A DNA stretch of 64,000 bases from Morinoia aosen (Eukaryota > Arthropoda > Malacostraca > Amphipoda > Talitridae). Where the stretch lies: the NCBI GenBank assembly GCA_030386875.1, contig CM059560.1, positions 32,234,183 to 32,298,182 on the forward strand. Direction: 5' to 3'. The notes below the pieces were generated by a model. It worked only from the letters and a program-made list of their open reading frames with translations, did no database searches and was not told where the DNA came from. The position numbers and the translations under genes are program-made. Numbering within the stretch: position 1 is the first letter of the stretch; each line of letters begins with the position of its first letter. Shown in pieces: positions 56,121 to 64,000 of this stretch.

Positions 56121-57945
56121 TGGACATTCCGAAATAGGGTCTGTACGCTTTCTACAATTTGGCACCTTGCACGATCTTATGTATAACTTGTTTTTTTGTA
56201 ACACCCACAAACAGAGTAAAATGTTTCTGAGAAATTTTGACATCCTCTATCTTACCGAACAAAGAGCTCAGAATTTCATTTGAAACAGAAAATTAGATAC
56301 ACATTTAGTAGAGGTACACAGAACAATTCCATATACACATGATAATTTTGGAATGTGCTGTATTTTTGTAACGGTCGATGATAAAGAAAAGTAATTTCAT
56401 TTTTGGAGTCAGCAAAAAACATTGATTTATGAACAGAATAAAATTAGAATAAACAAAAATTTTTTCACAATTTTTTACATGGTGAATTCTCCGCAGCACA
56501 CTCCCATTCAGTGCACTTCTTCTGTGACTCGAAATATATTGAATGATATTTTCCTGTCGGTAGAATTTCGCCAGTTATTCTAAAGCTCATTGATTCAGAA
56601 ACAATCTACGTCAGCCTCGCAAAGGCTCGAACAATACGTTGTTAATCGATGCAAGGTAAAAATTATAGCAGCTACATGGCATGTATTGTCTTTTCATTTT
56701 CTTTCATTTAGATTTCCCAGAACATTTTCAACGTTATGAAAAATACGGGCTTCTCACAGTCCAAACTAAAAAAATACCACTTTTGAAAAATACATTATTG
56801 ATCATATACAGTTTCTAACGTTCCAACAATCATCTTTGTCAGCATTGAAATGCAGTCGCATTGAGCAGAGTTTCGAAGCTTTCAATAATACCTTTTGAAA
56901 TTTAGGAAGCAGCAAAAAGCGCCCAAGAGAAAAGCTCGCAGACCTTTTCTTTGTGCTAGAAGCTCAACTTGAGTGATTTCCATTGAAACTCTTTGCAATT
57001 ATTGACGAAGCTAGCGATGCTCCAAAGAATTTCAGAAGCTGCGAGCAGCACGAGGGGGGGAGGGGAGCTAGGAGGGAGGGGGCCGCTCTTCAAGATAGAA
57101 ACCTCCTGCGATGTCATTAAAAACGAGTCATCCTTAATGGCTGAATAATAAGGGCGGTCTGCGTAATACTTCCAATTAATGAAGGCCTTTGCTAACGAAC
57201 TTTCGGGTTCGTAAATACTGGGGAGGGAAGAGTAAATATGATGCAAAAGAGCCTCGTTTTATTAAAAAGAAATACTGAGCCTTGGCGTCTCGCGAAATTC
57301 TAATTAGATCTGAAAAGTTTCATTGCTTTTACACGGAACGACTCAGCTACAAAATTAGAAAGATAATAAACATTGGCTCTTTGATTCGTCTTTGCATGAA
57401 GTCGCCCAGTTTAATGATGAATCTGATAGGATTAAGATAACAAATATTAATAGATTTAATTAATGGAATAGATTTAAGATATGCGTACGAGGAGATAAGC
57501 AGCGCACGGGTTTGGACGAAGTATTTAAACAATTTAAATACCAAAAGATATACAGAAGTAGATTAAGTCTAATGCAATGATCAAATTTGAGTATAGCTAC
57601 CTCTGGGCCCGAATAAGTTCAGCTACTTCTAGGGCATCCTACCATCAACGCTATCCTAAGGTATACATTACTATCCTAAGGTGTACATTTAAGGATGTCC
57701 CAAAAAAGCGAAGTGAATCGGACACACTCCAGCACTTGTTGCCCTTGTTTCCTGTCGTGACAAATTTAAACAGGAAAATTTTCAGCTTCCTATCTCGTCT
57801 TTTACTGGTTGCGCATTTCATTCAGTTTTCTGCTGGGCGTCAGGTTGTGCAGCGGTCACTGGCATAGCTAGCGTGCAGCGGTCAATGTTGTAAGGGGATT
57901 AGGTGAAATCTATTTTACAATAACCAATATTGTTCTTGTTTCATC
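56121..57945. other. No gene recognised
   Basis: Contains a G-rich tract at 57053-57082. Otherwise AT-rich with no identifiable feature. Confidence 0.5.
57053..57082 (+). other. G-rich tract, possible G-quadruplex
   Basis: A run of 7 Gs, then GGGG, GGG and GGGGG separated by a, agctagga and a. Confidence 0.5.
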
Positions 57946-57947
57946 AA

Positions 57948-58100
57948 CTTCTTTCTTAGCTTACTGTTTCGATGCACCTTGTGCAATGTGCATAGATTCC
58001 ACGTTCCCTTAACTCCATACTAAGTGGTGTCTTCATCCTTCCTCTATTTGAACCTCTTTGTCGTGGTAAAGGGAGGCTAAAGCTTTCTTATGTAATAATA
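57948..58100 (+). repeat. Family A SINE-like repeat, copy A12, opposite orientation, truncated
   Basis: Reverse complement of the tail-proximal half of family A ('gcatagattccacgttccct', 'ggaggctaaagctttcttat'), ending in (TAA)n at 58098-58107. The only copy in this orientation. It keeps the tail and lacks the hairpin end, as 5'-truncated retroposons do. Confidence 0.8.
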
Positions 58101-58213
58101 ATAATGCTTCCTTAGGATAAACTGAGCTCGCGTATCGTAGATACTTGCGAATCAGACTTCTGTCACAGTTTTCAAATTCTCGTTAGCTTGTTTACTCTTT
58201 GCTTTTTTCCTTT

Positions 58214-59136
58214 GCTACAGCAAGGCACCACTCACCCCTCTACAGCAAGGCACCACTCACCCTCTACAGTAGGGCACCACTCACCCCTCTACAGCAAGGC
58301 ACCACTCACCCCTCTACAGTAGGGCACCACTCACCCCTCTACAGCAAGGCACCACTCACCCTCTACAGCAGGGCACCACTCACCCTCTACAGTAGGGCAC
58401 CACTCACCCCTCTACAGCAAGGCACCACTCACCCCTCTACAGCAAGGCACCACTCACCCCTCTACAGCAAGGCACCACTCACCTTCTACAGTAGGGCACC
58501 ACTCACCCCTCTACAGCAAGGCACCACTCACCCCTCTACAGCAAGGCACCACTCACCCCTCTACAGCAAGGCACCACTCACCCCTCTACAGCAAGGCACC
58601 ACTCACCCCTCTACAGCAAGGCACCACTCACCCTCTACAGCAGGGCACCACTCACCCTCTACAGTAGGGCACCACTCACCCCTCTACAGCAAGGCACCAC
58701 TCACCCCTCTACAGCAGGGCACCACTCACCCCTCTACAGCAGGGCACCACTCACCCTCTACAGCAAGGCACCACTCACCCCTCTACAGCAGGGCACCACT
58801 CACCCCTCTACAGCAGGGCACCACTCACCCTCTACAGCAGGGCACCACTCACCCTCTACAGTAGGGCACCACTCACCCCTCTACAGCAGGGCACCACTCA
58901 CCCCTCTACAGCAAGGCACCACTCACCCCTTTACAGCAAGGCACCACTCACCCCTCCACGGCAAGGCACCACTCACCCCTCTACAGCAAGGCACCACTGA
59001 CCCCTCTACAGCAAGGCACCACTCACCCCTCCACGGCAAGGCACCACTCATCCCTCTACAGTCTACAGTAAGGCACCACTCACCCCACTACAGCAAGGTA
59101 CCAATCACCCCACTACACCAAGACACCACTCACCCC
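58214..59136. repeat. 25/26-bp minisatellite, about 36 copies
   Basis: Unit 'ctacagcaaggcaccactca' plus 'ccct' or 'cccct'; the C-run length switches units between 25 and 26 bp. Variants: cagcaagg, cagcaggg, cagtaggg. The last few units near 59060-59136 are diverged. Confidence 0.95.
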
Positions 59137-60100
59137 AAATACCTCCTACCCCTTCACACCAAATACTACAGAAAAATACATGTTTTCTGCAGGAAATCAG
59201 AAGACGATGCATCAGTTACGTTACTGATAAAAATTTAGTTGTCCTGAGACGTAATTGTTGATAATGTAAAATATCTTGCTTTATGATTATTTTATTATCA
59301 ATATATTGAAAAGGGAAATTTGATGAAGTTTATATTTATTTACTTTCAGTGTTATATTATAACAGTTTCAATAAATATCAAATTTCTGCAGCCATTAGTT
59401 ATCGGTCTATTTGCAATAGAAGAAAGAGCCAGAATTTTATTATCTGATGGAAATTCAGGTCGAAACTCTCATGAGCTATAAAAAAACGCTCGTGTTGCGC
59501 GACCATTAAATATTGTTCAATGGCCATGAAAATTTGGTGGAATCATTTTACTTTGACAAGGAACGAGAGCAGTACGTGCTGGATGTGATATCATTACTTT
59601 CAATTTCTACCTATATACGCCTGGGACACCCTGAATTAGGTTTACCATTATTGTACACTGTACAATAATGTTAAACCTAATTCACCTAATCTAGTTAAGG
59701 ATAAGACTAACTCGACATGCGATGTTTCATTTTACCAAATGGTTTATATGGGTTAGATGTTAACAGTATATTCTAGAAGCGATTTAAGAACAGACTGAAG
59801 ATCAGCGACATTAACCATGACAAAATAACCCTGTCAGAATAAGTCATATAGGAGAAAAGATGTGACTTGGTTATCTCACATGACTTATATTCCGATAGGA
59901 AATGAGATTTAAGATTTATTTATATCTACTCACGGATCTCCGCAGAGATTGAGTTCCAAGTTTTAGTTCTAACAAAAAGGATGCTGTGATATATGACCGA
60001 GCTTTTGAATAATAAGGAAGCATGAAGTTATTTGTATTCAATGCTCGTGCTGACCAGTTTGTGCAGTTAATAATTGTTTAACGTTTTTGTCGCTATCATT
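59137..60100. other. No gene recognised; isolated palindrome and mariner-like terminus
   Basis: 'gggacaccctg' at 59622-59632 resembles a mariner-type terminal repeat in reverse, but no partner or transposase was found. Confidence 0.45.
59634..59682. other. Near-perfect 24-bp-arm palindrome
   Basis: Left arm 'aattaggtttaccattattg' continuing 'taca'. The right arm is its reverse complement with a single mismatch, around a 1-nt centre. Confidence 0.9.
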
Positions 60101-62864
60101 TGTCAACGTCTTATACATGAAGTTACATTTGGAGAGTTCGTAAAGACCCGTAAGTTTAAGTACTTGTAAACTTTTGTATGAATCATTTGTGTGAGCATTA
60201 TAGTCGATTTTTTTATCGCTCTGATGGCTCTTTTCTGCAGAGCAAAAAGTATATTGGTTTTATTTTCATCTGTTCCGTGCCATGCTTCTATTCCGAATTG
60301 AAATTTTTGTAAAGTGAGCGTTCGGTAAAGTATTTGCAAAGCTTCTTCAGGCAGGAAAATTTTCACTTTATGGAGGGTTCCGACGGATTTTGATAACTTA
60401 GTACTAATATGAGCGACGATGTGCTCTTCGAAGGTTAGATGCTCATCTATTATGATGCCCAGGAACTTAAATGAGTTGATTTCTTCGATTTCACCTTCGC
60501 CAATTTTAATGCGGGGAAGTGATACATTTTTCTTGTATGAGAATGCAATATATTTTATTTTATCGATATTAAGGCTTATTTTATTAGCTTTAAGCTACAA
60601 TGAAACCTTATGAAGTTCGGTATTTATACTTTCCGCAATTAGAACGGGTTTTTGGTTTGAAAGAACCGTAGAAAGCATGCTGTCGTCAGAAAAAAGTATG
60701 AATTTGAAAAATGATGTAGATTTAATATCAATGGTAAAGATAAGAAATAGGAGAGGCCCAAGGACAGATCCTTGTGGGATTCCGTGGCTGATTGTCCGTA
60801 GGTCCGATTTTGCATCGTCAATGACTACGTATTGTCTCCGATTTGTTAGGTATGATCTGAACCAATCATGAGCAACTCCTCAAATACCATAACGGTGGAG
60901 TTTTGAGAGTAATATGCTATTCTCCAAACAATCGAATGCTTCTCGAAAATCAAGAAATACGGAGAAAATAAGCTTTCCTTCATCTACGTTGGAATGAATG
61001 GTAATGTAAATGATTTAGTATAGCCTGTGTAGTTGATTTTTTAAAGCGAAAACCAAATTGTTTATCACAGAGAAATGATTTCTGTTCGAAATAAGATTAC
61101 ACTTTTACGTACAATTTTCTCGAATATTCTGCTAAAAATGGGTAGCACAGAGATAGGTGTATAATTGTTCACGCAGGTTTTTTCACCACATTTAAAAATA
61201 GGGGTTACTCTAGCAACTTTGAGGGAGTTCGGAAAAGTGCTTAGGAAAAGAGATGGGTTAATAATATTGGATATTGGAAATAACTATAATATCAGCAATA
61301 ACTTTGAGTACTTTAGTTGAAAACGTTTGTAATCCGCTCGATTCATTTTTCAGATTATTTCAGATTAATTTTTCAGATTCAGATGTATACAATTACATCG
61401 GAAGAGTTGGTAGGCGTAAAGAAAAAGGAGTTGTGTTTTCGAACATGAACCATAGGTTCTAAGAGAGTAGTAGGTCAACTTGGAATTCAGCTTTATCTTC
61501 CACTACGTTTACGAAGAAATTATTGAAAAGATCAGCAATATCTTTCTTCTCATGGTAGTTTACATTCTCTTCATCAATGGACACAATCTTCTTCTTATCG
61601 GCATTATTAGTTTTATGGCAAAAATTAAGCAGTCGCCAAGTTTCTTTAATATCAGTTTTAAATTGAGTAAATTTTCGCTTAAAGTAGTTTTTTCGATGCC
61701 CTTATCTGGTTTGTGCCATAGTTCCTGAATTTGTTATACATTTCTCTGGATATTCGCTCTTCGCAAAGAAGGGCTAGGTACACTTGCCGTTTCTTTATAT
61801 TTATCACGTCTTCAGTAATCCAGGGCTTTTGTCTATTTTTTGTGTAATTGTGCGATTTACGATCGGAAAACACTGATTGTATGCGGTCGTTATAATTTCA
61901 GTCATGATCAATATTGCTTCATCAATGTTCATTGCATTACTGTTCTATTGTGAGTTTTGCAATGTTGGCATTATTTCTTTTAGAATGGTGCGCATTTCTC
62001 CCAAATTTTATTCGTTTACGTTCTGATATGAGTTTCAGCCTGTGGCTTCGTGCAAGTGATAGATATTTTCTTAATAAGAAAAACTGGAAAATGATCTGAT
62101 AAGTCGGAATTAATTATTCCAGTAATAAAATCAGTTGTATTTGTCATAAAGATATTGTCGAGCAGCGTAGCAGATTCTGAGGATATCCTTTTGGGCTTTG
62201 TGATAATCGGAAGGAAAGATTTTGAGTGAAAAACATTTAGGAAATTTGAGACTGGTTCACAGCTCTCATGTTTCAGCAGATCATAATTGAAGTCACCGCA
62301 GATTATTGTGTCGTATAAAATCCTGTTGATATGCGACATAATACGATAGAGCTCATTCAGGAAAGATACAAGACTAGCTGTTGGAGGCCTATACACCGTT
62401 CCAAGCATAATCCGTTTACCATTTTTAGTCAGTTCTGTGAATAGTGACTTTATATGATCCCGATTCATAGTTGCTATGAGTCTCGAGTCTATGTGTTTAG
62501 ATATGTACGTAGTGATGCCTCCGCCGCGCTCTTTTTTGTAGCGTAGTGAGTGGTAGCTATGATAATTTTGAATTTGGATCATGTCTTTAGTTGAGTCATC
62601 TAGCCAGCTTTTGGTGAAACTAATCACGTCAAAGTTACACTTAAGTTCAGGAATAGTACATTGTATCTCTTCCAATTTTGAATACAGTGACCTGCAGTTC
62701 CAACACAGCAGCGAAAAATCCTTGCGAGTTGTTCGCATCGATTCATTGAATTTTGATATATCAGGATATTCGCAGTTTCTTGTTTCGTTTAGGTTTGGGT
62801 GTAGTCTGTTTAAATGATTGAGTTCTGGGTCAATTTCATCGAATACATCAGCATGGCCAGTCAT
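60100..62864 (-). mobile_element. CR1/Jockey-type LINE, degenerate ORF2
   Basis: Minus-strand order is endonuclease, linker, reverse transcriptase, then C-terminal domain. The linker near 61870-61690 reads 'KPWITEDVINI' then 'YNKFRNYGTNQIR'. RT pieces at 61180-60640 are 'NNYTPISVLPIFSRIFEKIV', 'FGFRFKKSTTQAILNH', 'VFLDFREAFDCLEN', 'GIPQGSVLGPLLFLIF' and 'FILFSDDSMLS' (FSDD where YADD is usual). The C-terminal part, 60520-60103, has 'FKFLGIIIDEHLTF' and 'ALQKRAIRAIKK'. Several frameshifts and stops break it. No ORF1 or 3' tail was identified. Confidence 0.9.
62016..62864 (-). pseudogene. LINE apurinic/apyrimidinic-type endonuclease domain
   Basis: An uninterrupted 282-codon frame starts ATG at 62864. 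Motifs: 'LLCWNCRSLYSKLEEI' (~residues 52-67), 'DVISFTKSWLDDS' (~80-92), 'GTVYRPPTASLVSFLNEL', 'TIICGDFNYDLL' and 'SDLSDHFPVFL' (the terminal S-D-H). The usual catalytic Glu in the 'ETWL' block is Lys here ('TKSWL'), which should abolish nicking. The frame stops before the linker to RT. Confidence 0.88.
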
Positions 62865-63440
62865 TTAAAATTAATAAGCAGTAAGTAATCTACCACGCAG
62901 AAAAAATATATAAATTCAAAGCCAAGATAAAAAGAAAAATTACCTTAAAATTTATTCCTAGCTTTATTTTCTATTCACTGTATTGTATTAATTTGATTAA
63001 TTAACGTAATTTTCTATTCATTGTATCATACATTGATGATCTTAGCCCCCACAAGTGGACACCAATTCTAAACACGACTCGACAATAAATAAATAACACT
63101 TTTAAAATCAAATAGTACACACCAATCACTTGGGTGCTCAAACATTGCATTAATAAATATCTAAGCAATTAAATGATATTAAATCCACTAGTTGCCTGTG
63201 AGCTCAAAGAAGTTGGTCAGCCTTCCGGCTGTGAAACACTTGTGTAAGTCACCCATTATTGCGAATAAACATATATGCCTGACCCACAAGGACGACCAGA
63301 TATGTTATAACAGGGAAGAATAGAAAATTAAGCTAGTAATAAGTTATAAGGTAATCACTGTATTTACCGAAGAGCAGCGAATGTGACCACTTCGCAGTTT
63401 TCCTGGTCAAAACGTAAGTTGAAGTATAAAAAATCTATTC
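62865..63440. other. No gene recognised
   Basis: AT-rich spacer; may include the 5' flank of the LINE. Confidence 0.45.
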
Positions 63441-63444
63441 AACT

Positions 63445-63450
63445 TTTATT
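63445..63450 (-). terminator. Polyadenylation signal (AATAAA, minus strand)
   Basis: Lies 140 nt past the stop of the decapeptide-repeat reading frame, in the right orientation and at a plausible distance. Confidence 0.55.
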
Positions 63451-63589
63451 GAATTAAACGTAATGAAAAGCACCGATTTCCGACGCATTTTAGCTGAGAA
63501 TGAACTACAATAAATTTTCCCGGCGAGGGAAAGTGTAGGAAAAATACTTTTATGAGACTCAGGAAAGATACACTTCAGATTTTCCCAAT

Positions 63590-64000
63590 TTAAGCAGCTT
63601 CAATTTCCACTGGGATGATGTGGTTGTTGAGGTGAAATTTCAGGCTGGGCATGAGTTGAGCAGCAAATTTCTGGCTCGTCAAAGTCTTGGACGCAGATTT
63701 TTGGCTTGCCTTGGTGGGGTTGCAAGTATTAGGCTTGGTTTTAGTCGAGATACAAATTGTAGGTTTCGCATTGACTGGGATGCAGGTATTAGGCTTAGTT
63801 TCGGTAGGGATGCAGGTATTATTAGGCTTGGTTTTGGTTGGGATGCAGGTATTAGGCTTAGTTTCGGTTGGGATGCAGGTATTAGGCTTAGTTTCGGTTG
63901 GAATGCAGGTATTAGGCTTAGTTTCGGTTGGGATGCAGGTATTAGGCTTAGTTTCGGTTGGGATGCAGGTATTAGGCTTAGTTTCGGTTGGGATGCAGGT
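63590..64000 (-). CDS. Decapeptide-repeat protein, C-terminal part (runs off the window)
   Basis: From the right edge the minus strand is open for 136 codons to a TAA at 63592-63590; no start is in the window. It begins with seven near-identical ten-residue repeats TCIPTETKPN (64000-63788), one extended by an extra Asn codon through an in-frame 3-bp insertion. Then come decaying units (TCIPVNAKPT, ICISTKTKPN, TCNPTKASQK) and a unique tail ending 'HIIPVEIEAA'. Several unit differences are silent (CCA/CCT, ATC/ATT, ACT/ACC, TGC/TGT). An AATAAA follows. One Cys per repeat plus many Thr, Pro and Lys suggests a secreted or structural repeat protein, but I do not recognise the family and infer no function. 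The alternative is that this is another non-coding minisatellite that happens to be open. Confidence 0.6.
   Translation of the reverse strand, partial: TCIPTETKPNTCIPTETKPNTCIPTETKPNTCIPTETKPNTCIPTETKPNTCIPTKTKPNNTCIPTETKPNTCIPVNAKPTICISTKTKPNTCNPTKASQKSASKTLTSQKFAAQLMPSLKFHLNNHIIPVEIEAA
63728..64000 (-). repeat. 30-bp tandem array within the coding frame
   Basis: Unit (plus strand) 'ggtattaggcttagtttcgg' plus 'ttgggatgca', about nine copies in the window and continuing beyond it. Five of the six rightmost units are identical; units diverge toward 63730. Confidence 0.95.

Noticed and set aside
59470..59632. Complete mariner element ending in 'gggacaccctg'
   Set aside because: Only one terminus-like string; no matching opposite end and no transposase fragment found.
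62581..62817. Plus-strand frame at the LINE
   Set aside because: Antisense shadow of the LINE endonuclease domain.

Overview
The window is eukaryotic, AT-rich, and mostly non-coding. I read it as an arthropod nuclear genome. The reasons are a spliced gene for a secreted NPC2/ML-domain lipid-binding protein with kilobase introns, plus Penelope-like, Tc1/mariner, hAT and CR1/Jockey-type elements. It also holds a decayed copy of a multi-copy protein family that I associate with arthropods. I cannot name the species. No rRNA, tRNA, CRISPR array or operon was seen.

Layout. 0-6 kb: SINE-like repeats (family A), a deleted mariner element and a ~200-bp inverted repeat. 6.0-6.5 kb: a 21-bp minisatellite. 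8.4-9.6 kb: a family B repeat with CA/TA microsatellites. 13.2-20.4 kb (plus): the NPC2-like gene, four coding exons encoding 146 residues. Intron 1 holds a dead mariner-like transposase; intron 3 holds a family A copy and a 219-bp hAT-type MITE with an 8-bp target duplication. 21.7-22.1 kb: a Penelope terminal foldback. 23.1-27.2 kb: a ~214-copy 19-bp array. 28.3 kb: a decayed 23-bp array. 28.9-30.5 kb: a Tc1 element with ~205-bp inverted repeats. 31.6-32.1 kb: a 28-bp array. 33-34.5 kb: family B with a family A copy inserted in it. 34.7-36.8 kb: a decayed Penelope-like element. 37-38 kb: family A and a reverse-transcriptase fragment. 40.2-41.2 kb: families B and A. 43.0-44.7 kb: two Penelope ends in inverted orientation. 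44.7-50.4 kb: more family A and two diverged repeats. 51.2-55.1 kb: a 29-bp array. 55.3-56.1 kb: the arthropod-family pseudogene. 58.2-59.1 kb: a 25/26-bp array. 60.1-62.9 kb (minus): a degenerate LINE with endonuclease and reverse transcriptase. 63.6 kb to the right edge (minus): the 3' end of a probable gene coding for a ten-residue repeat protein.

The two credible host genes are the NPC2-like gene and the decapeptide-repeat gene. Everything else that can be named is mobile or tandem-repeat DNA. Long open frames over the 19-, 21-, 25/26-, 28- and 29-bp arrays follow from stop-free repeat units and are not called as genes. The 30-bp array at the right edge differs: its indel keeps frame, most variation sits at third positions, the frame runs through a decaying unique tail to a stop, and an AATAAA follows.
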